Of a stretch of DNA of 64,000 nt, positions 17,623-25,416 are shown piece by piece. The stretch comes from Streptomyces sp. Mut1 (GTDB taxonomy: Bacteria; Actinomycetota; Actinomycetes; Streptomycetales; Streptomycetaceae), in contig NZ_CP120997.1 in NCBI RefSeq assembly GCF_030719295.1, positions 3,662,501 to 3,726,500 of the forward strand, read 5' to 3'. The notes below the pieces were generated by a model, which worked only from the letters and a program-made list of their open reading frames with translations, made no database searches and was not told where the DNA came from. Position 1 is the first letter of the stretch; each line of letters opens with the position of its first letter. The translations under genes were made by a program, and so were the position numbers.

Positions 17623-18029
17623 CCGTCCTCAATCGCCGGACGGGCTGAAGAGCACGCCTGCGCGCCCTGGGTGGGGTCCGGGGTCCCTCCGGGGCGTCTC
17701 CTCAGACGACGAACGTTCCGCCGGTACGCAGCCGTACCCGGGTATCCGTTCGTCGTCCTGCGGGGACTCCCCTGCACGCCCCCGGACCGGCCGTCGTGCG
17801 TCTGCGGTAGACGTACCACTGGCGTGCAGACGCAGGTGGACGTGGGTGGGGGCGTGCAGGGGAGTCCCCGCAGAAAATGGCGTACGACCCGGGTCCTCCG
17901 CGTCGTTGGGTGAACACGCCATTTTTGAGGAGTCTGCCCGGAGGGACCCCGCCCCCACCCACCGGACGGTGGGCGACCCGCACCCCACGGAGGAGGGCCA
18001 CCCCCAGCCCGTCCGGCGATTGAGGACGG
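17623..18029. repeat. 407-bp nested palindrome (MITE-like or foldback element)
   Basis: Four pairs of arms face each other. Outer: 17623-17647 with 18005-18029 (25 bp, perfect, containing the dispersed 19-mer). Second: 17680-17693 with 17937-17950 (14 bp, plus CTCCTCA with TGAGGAG). Third: 17758-17783 with 17848-17873 (26 bp, perfect). Inner: GCGTCTGC 17798-17805 with GCAGACGC 17826-17833. The three inner pairs share a centre at about 17815. The region fills the 550-bp gap between the channel gene and the VOC gene, and no credible protein is encoded. It could be a foldback/MITE remnant or a structured RNA; which one is not decidable here. Confidence 0.8.
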
Positions 18030-18064
18030 AACCCCGCACCCCCGCACCCCTCACCCCCGCCCCC

Positions 18065-18469
18065 TCACCCCCACCCCCGCCGGCACAGCACAACCCGGTA
18101 CCCGTCCGGGTCCTCCACCGTGACGCCCCACTCGTTCCAGTACGGGTTCGGCGAGGTGACCCGCGTACCGCCGGACGCCAGCAGCCGTGCCACCAGCTCA
18201 TCCGGCACGGCCCCGTCCAGGTACAGCACGAGCAGGTCGTCGTCGGTGGGGCGAGGCCGCACAGGGTGGTCGCCGCCGGACGTCAGCTCCAGATGCCAGG
18301 ACGCGTCCGGATGCCCCACCATGAGAAGGTCATGCGCACCAGGCGCCCGCCCCGCATCCGCGCGGAAGAGGACCGTCAGCCCGAGCCCGGCAACCCAGAA
18401 GCGCTCGGCGGCGGCGAGATCCAGGGACGGTCGGGCCAGCCGGACGTGGGTCTCTCCGGTGAATGACAC
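18065..18469 (-). CDS. VOC (glyoxalase/bleomycin-resistance fold) protein
   Basis: 134 residues. I place the start at GTG 18469 because GAAGGAGGG lies directly upstream; the longer frame to 18550 has no ribosome site. The fold is seen in the beginning (ETHVRLARPSLDLAAAERFW) and the end (EWGVTVEDPDGYRVVLCRRG), where the EDPDG(Y)xV signature of VOC proteins carries a metal-ligand Glu region. The N-terminal metal ligand is the His in THVRLA. Such single-module proteins are dioxygenases, epimerases, thiol transferases or resistance proteins; nothing specifies which. Confidence 0.8.
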   Translation of the reverse strand: MSFTGETHVRLARPSLDLAAAERFWVAGLGLTVLFRADAGRAPGAHDLLMVGHPDASWHLELTSGGDHPVRPRPTDDDLLVLYLDGAVPDELVARLLASGGTRVTSPNPYWNEWGVTVEDPDGYRVVLCRRGWG

Positions 18470-18643
18470 AGACGGCCCTCCTTCATCGAGCGGCACGCAC
18501 GGCCACGCACCGGAGCCCGCAGCGTACGCACCGGCACGGGCCAGGCACATCGGCCAACGGTCCTGGTCCTCAGGGACCGGACCCCGCGCTCATGTCCGAG
18601 GAATACAACCCCCCAGCCCCCCGTTGTACCGTGTGCAAGAATA

Positions 18644-18657
18644 GTTCAACGTTCAAC
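18644..18657. promoter_or_regulatory. tandem GTTCAAC GTTCAAC, candidate operator
   Basis: Two perfect heptamers abut 33 bp upstream of the monooxygenase start, just downstream of a possible promoter (TTGTAC at about 18624). Position suits a repressor site. The binding protein is unknown. Confidence 0.3.
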
Positions 18658-18689
18658 CAAACAAGCCACTCGGCCAGGAGGCGGACGCC

Positions 18690-19775
18690 ATGCAGTTCGG
18701 GATCTTCACCGTCGGGGACGTCACCACCGACCCCACCACCGGCACGACACCGAGCGAGCACGCGCGGATCAAGGCGACCGTCGCCATCGCACGGAAGGCC
18801 GAGGAGGTCGGGCTCGACGTGTTCGCGACGGGCGAGCACCACAACCCGCCGTTCGTCCCCTCCTCACCGACCACCACGCTGGGCTTCATCGCGGCGCAGA
18901 CGAACCGCATCATCCTGTCGACCTCGACCACGCTGATCACGACCAACGACCCGGTGAAGATCGCCGAGGACTACGCGACGCTCCAGCACCTGGCCGACGG
19001 CCGCGTGGACCTGATGATGGGGCGCGGGAACACCGGCCCGGTGTACCCGTGGTTCGGCAAGGACATCCGCCAGGGCATCCCGCTCGCGGTGGAGAACTAC
19101 GCCCTGCTGCACAAGCTGTGGCGGGAGGACGTCGTGGACTGGGAGGGCAAGTTCCGGACGCCGCTCCAGTCGTTCACGGCGACACCGCGCCCGCTGGACG
19201 GCGTACCGCCGTTCGTCTGGCACGGCTCGATCCGGTCCCCGGAGATCGCCGAGCAGGCCGCGTACTACGGCGACGGCTTCTTCCACAACAACATCTTCTG
19301 GCCCATCGAGCACACGAGGAAGATGGTGAACCTGTACCGGCAGCGGTACGCGCACTACGGCCACGGCACCGCCGAGCAGGCGATCGTCGGCCTCGGCGGC
19401 CAGGTGTTCATGCGGAAGAACTCGCAGGACGCGGTACGCGAGTTCCGCCCGTACTTCGACAACGCCCCGGTCTACGGGCACGGGCCGTCGATGGAGGACT
19501 TCACGCAGCAGACGCCGCTGACCGTGGGCTCCCCGCAGGAGGTCATCGAGCGGACGCTGACCTTCCGGGACGCGGTCGGTGACTACCAGCGCCAGCTGTT
19601 CCTGATGGACCACGCGGGGCTGCCGCTGAAGACGGTGCTGGAGCAGCTGGACATCCTCGGCGAGGAGGTCGTCCCCGTACTGCGCAAGGAGTTCGCCGCG
19701 CTGCGGCCGGCCGGAGTCCCCGAGACCGCGCCGCTGCACCCGGCCGTCGCCGCCACGATCACGAAGGAGAACTGA
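18690..19775 (+). CDS. LLM-class flavin-dependent monooxygenase (CE1758-type)
   Basis: 361 residues; ATG 18690 follows AGGAGGCG. The luciferase-like TIM barrel is evident from MQFGIFTVGDV at the N-terminus, GEHHNPPF, STSTTLITTNDPVKIAEDYATL and VDLMMGRGNTGPVYPWFG. It uses reduced FMN and O2 on an unknown organic substrate. The next gene, 2 bp away, encodes an NAD(P)H:FMN reductase of the type that accompanies this subfamily (the CE1758/CE1759 duo named from Corynebacterium efficiens), so the two form a two-component monooxygenase. A tandem heptamer upstream may be the operator. Confidence 0.88.
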   Translation: MQFGIFTVGDVTTDPTTGTTPSEHARIKATVAIARKAEEVGLDVFATGEHHNPPFVPSSPTTTLGFIAAQTNRIILSTSTTLITTNDPVKIAEDYATLQHLADGRVDLMMGRGNTGPVYPWFGKDIRQGIPLAVENYALLHKLWREDVVDWEGKFRTPLQSFTATPRPLDGVPPFVWHGSIRSPEIAEQAAYYGDGFFHNNIFWPIEHTRKMVNLYRQRYAHYGHGTAEQAIVGLGGQVFMRKNSQDAVREFRPYFDNAPVYGHGPSMEDFTQQTPLTVGSPQEVIERTLTFRDAVGDYQRQLFLMDHAGLPLKTVLEQLDILGEEVVPVLRKEFAALRPAGVPETAPLHPAVAATITKEN

Positions 19776-19777
19776 CC

Positions 19778-20431
19778 GTGTTCGCCACCGAACCGCTGAG
19801 GATCGTCGCCGTATCGGCCGGGCTCAGCAACCCCTCGTCCACCCGGCTGCTGGCCGACCGGCTGGCCGCCGCGACGCGGGAGCAGCTGGAGACCGGGCAG
19901 GACCGCCCGGTCGAGGTCCGGGTGATCGAGCTGCGGGACCTGGCCGTGGACATCGCGGGCCACCTGGTGTCCGGCTTCCCGCCGGCCGCCCTGGAGGACG
20001 CGCTCGCCGCGGTGACCGGGGCGGACGGCCTGATCGCCGTCACACCGGTCTTCACCGCCTCGTACAGCGGGCTGTTCAAGTCGTTCTTCGACCTGGTCGA
20101 GAACACCGCCCTGACCGGCAAGCCCGTGCTCATCGCGGCGACCGGCGGCACCGCCCGGCACTCGCTGGTGCTGGAGCACGCGATGCGCCCGCTCTTCGCC
20201 TACCTGCGGGCGGTCACGCTGCCGACGTCGGTGTACGCGGCATCGGAGGACTGGGGCGCGGCGGGCGACGCGTACGCGGACGGCCTGCCGGTCCGCATCC
20301 GGCGCGCGGGCGGCGAGCTGGCCCACGCGGTCACGGGCGGCGGCACGGTCTCGGGCGCCTCCAGGGCGCCGGGCCCGGACGACGAGGTGGTCCCGTTCGC
20401 GCAGCAGCTCGCCGCGCTGCGCCCGGCCTGA
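19778..20431 (+). CDS. NAD(P)H-dependent FMN reductase (CE1759-type)
   Basis: 217 residues from GTG 19778, 2 bp after the monooxygenase stop. The flavodoxin-like fold shows in IVAVSAGLSNPSSTRLLADRL (phosphate-binding loop SAGLSNPSSTR), TPVFTASYSGLFKSFFDLVE and LIAATGGTARHS. It supplies reduced FMN to the upstream luciferase-like enzyme. The C-terminal ~40 residues are Gly/Pro-rich. Two-gene operon; no terminator is obvious in the 100 bp before the universal stress protein gene. Confidence 0.88.
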   Translation: MFATEPLRIVAVSAGLSNPSSTRLLADRLAAATREQLETGQDRPVEVRVIELRDLAVDIAGHLVSGFPPAALEDALAAVTGADGLIAVTPVFTASYSGLFKSFFDLVENTALTGKPVLIAATGGTARHSLVLEHAMRPLFAYLRAVTLPTSVYAASEDWGAAGDAYADGLPVRIRRAGGELAHAVTGGGTVSGASRAPGPDDEVVPFAQQLAALRPA

Positions 20432-20532
20432 CCGACCCCGGGGATCGCTCTTTCGCCCGTTTTGACTAGAGTCGTACGGGAAGGCGTATCCCGAAGGCCA
20501 AGCACAACAGCAGAACCCAGCTGGAGGCAGAG

Positions 20533-20955
20533 ATGGGCAGGATCGTGGTGGGCGTCGACGGCTCCGAGTCGTCGGTCAAGGCACTGCACTGGGCCGTACG
20601 CCAGGCGCAGCTGACCGGCGACACGGTGGAGGCGGTCAACAGCTGGGAGTACCCCGCGACCAGCTGGGCATCGATGATGCCGGGCCTGCCGGAGGACTTC
20701 GACCCGCAGGCGCTGGCCACCGTGTCGCTCACGGAGACGCTGGAGGAGGCGCTGGGCGCCGAGGGCGCCGCCGCCGTCAGCAAGGTCGTGGTGATCGGCA
20801 ATCCGGCGCAGGCGCTGCTCGACCGCGCGGAGGGCGCGAACCTGCTGGTCGTGGGCGCACGCGGCTACAGCGGCTTCAAGGCGACCCTGCTCGGCTCGGT
20901 CAGCCTGCACGTCACCCAGCACGCGTCGTGCCCGGTGACGGTCGTCCGCAACTGA
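20533..20955 (+). CDS. universal stress protein, UspA family
   Basis: 140 residues, single Usp domain. The ATP-binding signature is present near the C-terminus: VVGARGYSGFKATLLGSVS, i.e. G-x2-G-x9-GS. The N-terminus MGRIVVGVDGSESSVKALHWA is typical. GGAGG precedes the ATG at 20533. A possible extended -10 (TAGAGT at 20467-20472) is the best promoter candidate. ATP-binding UspA proteins in actinomycetes relate to hypoxia and stationary phase. It converges with the MerR-PP2C gene through a shared perfect palindrome. Confidence 0.9.
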   Translation: MGRIVVGVDGSESSVKALHWAVRQAQLTGDTVEAVNSWEYPATSWASMMPGLPEDFDPQALATVSLTETLEEALGAEGAAAVSKVVVIGNPAQALLDRAEGANLLVVGARGYSGFKATLLGSVSLHVTQHASCPVTVVRN

Positions 20956-20960
20956 GAGCG

Positions 20961-21000
20961 GGGAGGGGGCCCGCACCACGCGTGGTGCGGGCCCCCTCCC
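20961..21000. terminator. perfect 40-bp palindrome between convergent genes
   Basis: GGGAGGGGGCCCGCACCACG is followed directly by its exact reverse complement, a 20-bp arm with no spacer. It lies 5 bp after the usp stop and 5 bp before the stop of the convergent MerR-PP2C gene, so it should terminate both transcripts. Confidence 0.85.
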
Positions 21001-21005
21001 GTACG

Positions 21006-22124
21006 TCACAGCTCCACGACGTCCGCCACCGCGCAGGCCACGTTGTCGGGCGCGCCGGCCGCCCCCGCCAGCTCCATCAAGCCGCGCACGGCCGTGCCGG
21101 GCCCGTCCGCCTCGGCCAGCACCCGCGCCAGCTCCCCGCCGTCGACGACGGCCGAGAGCCCGTCCGAGCAGAGCAGATAGCGGTCGCCGGGCCGGGCGTC
21201 CCGGACGTCCACATCGGGCCCGAAGCCGTACGACCCGTCGCCGGAGAGCACCTTGAGCAGCATCGCCCGCTGCGGGTGCGAGAACGCCTCCTCCTCGGTC
21301 AGCGAACCGTCGTCGATCATCGACTGGACGAGGCTGTGGTCGTGCGTGATCCGGAACAGCTCGCCCCCGCGCAGCAGATACGCCCGCGAGTCCCCGATGT
21401 GCACGAGGCCCAGCTGCGAGCCCGTCCACACCATCGCGGTCAGCGTCGTCCCGGACTCCTCCGGCGCCCCGCCCCCACCGCTCCCCGCGACCGCGTCCCG
21501 CACCGCGTGCACCACCCGCTCCGCCGCGTCGTGCAGGATGTTCAGCAGCTCCGCCGCCGGCACCGCGCCCGGTGCGAGCGGTTTCAGCGCGTCGATCGCC
21601 GCCGTGCTGGCCCCCGCCCCGCCCTCGCCGAACCCGTCGGCGACCGCGAGCAGCCGGGCACCGGCGTACGCCGCGTCCTGGTTGGTCTCCCGTACCGCAC
21701 CCGTGTCGGTGCGGGCCGCGTAGCGGATTCCGAGCGTGCCTACCGATGTCATGACGTCCTCCGTCGACAGCTGGTCGATGAGGAAGGCCGCGAGGTCACG
21801 GCGGGCCGCCGTCTCCGCCTCGATCTGCGCCCAGTACACCCGGATCGCGGCGGCGGCCGCGCCGGGGTCCAGCGCGATCACCTCCCTGATCCGGGCGAGC
21901 GGCATCCCGATCCGGCGGAGCCAGGCCACCAGCCGGGCCGCCCGCACCTGCGCCGGGTCGTAGTACCGGTAGCCGTTCACCGGGTCGACCAGGGCCGGCG
22001 GGAGCAGACCGAGCTCGTCGTAGCGGCGCAGCGCCTTGGCGGACAGCCGGGACAGCCGGGCGAACGCCCCGATCGTCACCAGTGCCGCGCCGGGACCCCG
22101 CCCCTGCCCGTCGTCCGTCGTCAC
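21006..22124 (-). CDS. MerR-type HTH fused to PP2C-type Ser/Thr phosphatase
   Basis: 372 residues from GTG 22124, chosen because AGGAGG lies 6 bases upstream; an ATG 15 bases earlier has no ribosome site. The N-terminus (residues ~10-80) is a MerR winged helix: TIGAFARLSRLSAKALRRYDELGLLPPA, key part AKALRRYDELGLLPP, then VNGYRYYDPAQ. The C-terminal ~240 residues are a PP2C phosphatase with TDTGAVRETNQDA, VADGFGEGG and VHIGDSRAYLLR, so the metal-binding Asp residues are present. The fusion suggests a regulator whose DNA-binding half is tied to a phosphatase, or a phosphatase targeted to DNA. Target unknown. Confidence 0.85.
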   Translation of the reverse strand: MTTDDGQGRGPGAALVTIGAFARLSRLSAKALRRYDELGLLPPALVDPVNGYRYYDPAQVRAARLVAWLRRIGMPLARIREVIALDPGAAAAAIRVYWAQIEAETAARRDLAAFLIDQLSTEDVMTSVGTLGIRYAARTDTGAVRETNQDAAYAGARLLAVADGFGEGGAGASTAAIDALKPLAPGAVPAAELLNILHDAAERVVHAVRDAVAGSGGGGAPEESGTTLTAMVWTGSQLGLVHIGDSRAYLLRGGELFRITHDHSLVQSMIDDGSLTEEEAFSHPQRAMLLKVLSGDGSYGFGPDVDVRDARPGDRYLLCSDGLSAVVDGGELARVLAEADGPGTAVRGLMELAGAAGAPDNVACAVADVVEL

Positions 22125-22239
22125 CGCGCGCCTCCTCATACCGGGCGGGCTCTCCCGCCCCGGCACACTCGATCCTTGGCCTTCCCCCGTGGGAAAGGTC
22201 AAGGACCGATGACGGGCGCCGCGACGCGCGGAGCGGGAG

Positions 22240-22638
22240 TCACTCCCGGGTGTAGAAGTAGTAGAACGCGGCAAGCAGCCCACTGAGGCCGATGATCAGA
22301 CCGATTATGGACGCCGCCAGGATGCTCGCGCCGGACAGGCTGTAGAGGAAGCCGACCGAACCGCCGGCCAGTACCCCGTACGCGGCGGCCCTCAGCTCGC
22401 GCGGCAGCCGGTTCTGTATCCGGCCCAGGCCGAAGCAGAGCACCGCGAGCACGGCGCCGGAGACCAGGCCGAGGGCCAGCCGGGTGCCGGTGAGGACCCC
22501 GCCGCCGCGGACGATGGCCGTCGCGTAGCAGCCGAGGATCACGCCGAGCGTGACGGGAACGGCCCAGCTGCGGACGGGGTGGTGCCGGGAGGGCGCGCGC
22601 CGCCTCCCGCGCGCCTGCACCGAAGCGTGTGCGGCCAT
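22240..22638 (-). CDS. small integral membrane protein, unknown function
   Basis: 132 residues from ATG 22638 with GAGGAG upstream. About four hydrophobic helices (VPVTLGVILGCYATAIV; LALGLVSGAVLAVLCFGL; AAAYGVLAGGSVGFLYSL; ILAASIIGLIIGLSGLLAAF) follow a basic N-terminus. No family recognised. It is on the same strand as, and upstream of, the MerR-PP2C gene (115-bp gap) and divergent from another membrane protein. Confidence 0.65.
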   Translation of the reverse strand: MAAHASVQARGRRRAPSRHHPVRSWAVPVTLGVILGCYATAIVRGGGVLTGTRLALGLVSGAVLAVLCFGLGRIQNRLPRELRAAAYGVLAGGSVGFLYSLSGASILAASIIGLIIGLSGLLAAFYYFYTRE

Positions 22639-22760
22639 GGCAGCAAGCTCCTCTCGTCGCCCCCGCTCCTCCTCCAAGGGCACACCTGGTCATGCCGTCC
22701 GGCAACTCGGATGGGCTACGGCCCGGGGCGCGCCGCCGCCATCCGGGATTCCCTTGAGGA

Positions 22761-23654
22761 GTGCGGACGTACATCTCGGTGGCTCTCTCGGCGGTACTGC
22801 TGGTGCTGCTGGCCGTCCTGGTGCCGCTGAGCGCGCTGTCCGCCTGGGTCGACCTGGAGATCGACGACACGGACCGTTACGTGGCGGCCGTCGCGCCGCT
22901 CGCCGACGACTCCGACGTGCAGAACACCGTCGCCGATCTGATCACCGACAGCGCGATGAAGCAGATCGACGTCGGCCCGCTCCAGAGCACCGTCCGCGAC
23001 TTCCTGCACCAGGCCGTTCAGTCGTTCACCACGACCGGGACCTTCCGCGACGCCTGGACCGCCGCCAACCGCACGGCGCACGAGACGGTCACCGACGCGC
23101 TGGACGGGAAGAGCGGCGAGAGCGTCACCATCGATCTGGCGCCCGTCACGGAGAAGGTGAAGCGGAACCTGGTGGAGAACGGGGTGCCGTTCGCCGATCA
23201 GGTCCCCGTCCAGCACACCGACATCCAGCTGGTCTCCGCCGACCGCGCGGACCAGCTGCGGCAGAGCTTCCGGTGGCTGCGAGCCGCCAGCGTGTGGCCC
23301 GCCGTCGGCACGCTCGCTTTCGCCCTGCTCGCCATCGCCCTGGCCTGGGTGCGCGGCGGTCCCGGCCGCCGGAGCCAGGCCCTGGCCGCGCTGGCGGCCA
23401 CGGCGGTGACCGGCACCGGGTTCGCGCTGGGGGCGCTGGCGCTGCGCGGGGTGATCGCCCTGGCCCGCGACCGGGTGCTGGCCGAGGTGCCGTCCAGCGA
23501 CACGGGCGCGGCGGCGGCGGTCTACGACGCGCTGACGCACTCGTTGCACACCACGGTGTGGATCGTCTTCGGTCTGGGCCTGGCCGTCGCGGTGTGCGCC
23601 GCGGCGGCCCGGATCTGGGCGCAGCGGGTGCTGCCGGTGCCGGCCGGGGAGTGA
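22761..23654 (+). CDS. membrane protein with extracytoplasmic helical domain, unknown function
   Basis: 297 residues. TM1 at residues 5-28, a ~130-residue polar domain (DDTDRYVAAVAPLADDSDVQ, then LITDSAMKQ), then three hydrophobic helices near the C-terminus. A stop lies two codons before GTG 22761, so the start is there or slightly later. The GAGGA motif overlaps the start codon, leaving no normal spacing, so the true start is uncertain. The architecture recurs in Streptomyces membrane proteins of unknown function. No enzymatic motif. Confidence 0.6.
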   Translation: MRTYISVALSAVLLVLLAVLVPLSALSAWVDLEIDDTDRYVAAVAPLADDSDVQNTVADLITDSAMKQIDVGPLQSTVRDFLHQAVQSFTTTGTFRDAWTAANRTAHETVTDALDGKSGESVTIDLAPVTEKVKRNLVENGVPFADQVPVQHTDIQLVSADRADQLRQSFRWLRAASVWPAVGTLAFALLAIALAWVRGGPGRRSQALAALAATAVTGTGFALGALALRGVIALARDRVLAEVPSSDTGAAAAVYDALTHSLHTTVWIVFGLGLAVAVCAAAARIWAQRVLPVPAGE

Positions 23655-23735
23655 GGGCCGCCGGCGTGCGGGGGCGCGCGGGCCGGGGAAGAGTGGGGCG
23701 TGACGTGACTGCCGGGGCGACTGGGAGGTCTGCGC

Positions 23736-24701
23736 ATGCGAGCCATCGCTGTCAGCGCGTCGGGGGCCGAGCCGGTCCTGGCCGAGCTGCCCAAGCCGGA
23801 ACCCCGGCCGGGCGAGGTCCGGGTACGGGTCGAGTACGCCTCGCTGAACCCTCAGGACTGGCAGGCCGTGGACGGTCCGGCCCCGGCCCCCGGCTCCTTC
23901 CCGTTCGTCGTGGGCGTGGACTACGCGGGGCGGGTCGACATGATCGGCGCGGGGGACAACCGCTTCCGCGTCGGCGACCCGGTGTTCGGCCGCGCGGGCG
24001 GCACCGACGGCACGCCGGGCGGGTGCGGGACGTACGGCGAGTACGTGTGCGTGCCGCAGGACTCCGCCATCGCGCTCGTCCCGCCCGGCCTCGACTCCCG
24101 GACCGCCGCGGCCCTGCCGTCCGCCGGGATGGCCGCCGCGCAGATCCTGGAGGCGGTGGCGCTGCGCGGCCACGAGACGCTGCTCGTCGTCGGCGCGGCG
24201 GGCGGCGTCGGCTGCTGCCTGACCCAGCTCGCCCGCGCCCGGGACGTCCGCGTGATCGCGGCGGTGCGCGGTGACGAGCGGGCCGGAATGGGGTCGTTGG
24301 GCGCCGCCGCCACGATCGACCTGACTCGGGGTGTGCCGGCCGACGCGCTGCGCGGGGCCTGCCCGGACGGCATCGACGCGCTGGCCGACCTGGCATCGGC
24401 GGCGCCGGAGGCGTTCGCCGCGCACGCCTCCGCGGTACGTCCGGGCGGCATCGCGCTCTCGACGCGCGGTGCGGCGGCCGGTGCCCAACTCCCCGGGGGC
24501 GTGCGGGGCGTCGACTTCCGTCTCGCCCCGAGCCCAGTCCTGCTGGACGTGCTGGCGGCGGGCGCGGCGGACGGCGTCCTGCGCGTGCCCATCGACATCG
24601 AACTCCCCCTGGAGAAGGCCCCCGAGGCCCTGGAACGCAACCGGGAGGGCGGGGCGCGCGGCAAGACGGTCATCGTCCTGCACCACCCCGGGCACTGCTA
24701 G
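23736..24701 (+). CDS. NADP-dependent MDR-family (quinone-type) oxidoreductase
   Basis: 321 residues. GroES-like N-terminal domain (EPRPGEVRVRVEYASLNPQDWQ, key VRVEYASLNPQDW) and a Rossmann fold with VVGAAGGVGCCLTQLARARD at about residue 150 (A-x-GGVG). No catalytic-zinc Cys/His set is evident, so it belongs with zeta-crystallin/quinone reductases rather than zinc alcohol dehydrogenases. GGGAGG lies upstream of the ATG. Substrate probably a quinone or enone. Converges with the S4 protein. Confidence 0.85.
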   Translation: MRAIAVSASGAEPVLAELPKPEPRPGEVRVRVEYASLNPQDWQAVDGPAPAPGSFPFVVGVDYAGRVDMIGAGDNRFRVGDPVFGRAGGTDGTPGGCGTYGEYVCVPQDSAIALVPPGLDSRTAAALPSAGMAAAQILEAVALRGHETLLVVGAAGGVGCCLTQLARARDVRVIAAVRGDERAGMGSLGAAATIDLTRGVPADALRGACPDGIDALADLASAAPEAFAAHASAVRPGGIALSTRGAAAGAQLPGGVRGVDFRLAPSPVLLDVLAAGAADGVLRVPIDIELPLEKAPEALERNREGGARGKTVIVLHHPGHC

Positions 24702-24741
24702 GCCGTACCCGGACGATCGCCGGACGGGCCCTGAGGCGTGT

Positions 24742-25149
24742 TCACTCGGTGGGGCCGGGTCCCATTCCGCGCAGGCGGTCCATCTCGCGCCGGTCCCGCT
24801 TCGTCGGCCGGCCCGCGCCCCTGTCCCGTACCGGAACCTGGATCGCGGCCTCACGCGGCGGCGGGGGCGGGCTGTTGTCGATGAAGCAGTCGGCGGCGAC
24901 GGGCGCCCCGACCCGCTTCTTCACGATCTTCGACACGACGACGACCCGGTCCCGGCCCGCGTGCCTCAGCCGCACCTCGTCACCGACACGCACCGCCTGG
25001 GCGGGCTTGGCGCGTTCGCCGGCGACCTTCACATGACCCGCACGGCAGGCGGCAGCGGCCTGCGCACGGGTCTTCGTCAGCCGGACCGACCAGATCCAGA
25101 CATCGACCCGAACGCTGCCCGTCGCCTGCGGAGCCTCACCGGAAACCAT
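24742..25149 (-). CDS. RNA-binding S4 domain protein, Hsp15 (YrfH)-like
   Basis: 135 residues. The S4 RNA-binding fold covers residues ~14-60: VRVDVWIWSVRLTKTRAQAA, CRAGHVKVAGERAKPAQ, then VRVGDEVRLR. The C-terminal ~50 residues are basic and Pro-rich (PPPPPREAA, GRPTKRDRREMDRLRG), as in Hsp15-like proteins, which bind 50S subunits carrying stalled peptidyl-tRNA. The start could also be a few codons downstream. A degenerate copy of the dispersed repeat lies in the convergent gap. Confidence 0.85.
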   Translation of the reverse strand: MVSGEAPQATGSVRVDVWIWSVRLTKTRAQAAAACRAGHVKVAGERAKPAQAVRVGDEVRLRHAGRDRVVVVSKIVKKRVGAPVAADCFIDNSPPPPPREAAIQVPVRDRGAGRPTKRDRREMDRLRGMGPGPTE

Positions 25150-25416
25150 GGGTCCGACTGTAGAGCGTAGGACCGGGCGGTACGCCCTGACGTCAACTCG
25201 TCGCCTCTGCCGCGCAGGTGAACGGCGGGCGCGGGGTCGGCGGCGCGGCTGCCCAGGACTCGGTCCGGGCTCGGTTGCGGCTCAGTTGTCCCACAGGCGG
25301 GCCGTGCCGCCGAAGGGCCTGATCCGGCCGCTAACCTTACGTATCCGCCCTGGCCAGGGATCAATTCCCGCAGTACGGACATTCATCGCACCCAACTCAC
25401 GCGAAAGGCCTCGCCC

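Noticed and set aside
25287..25299. Sequence resembling a DnaA box (TTGTCCCACAGG)
   Set aside because: It differs from the Streptomyces box TTGTCCACA by an inserted C and is a single site, not a cluster; no origin is supported.
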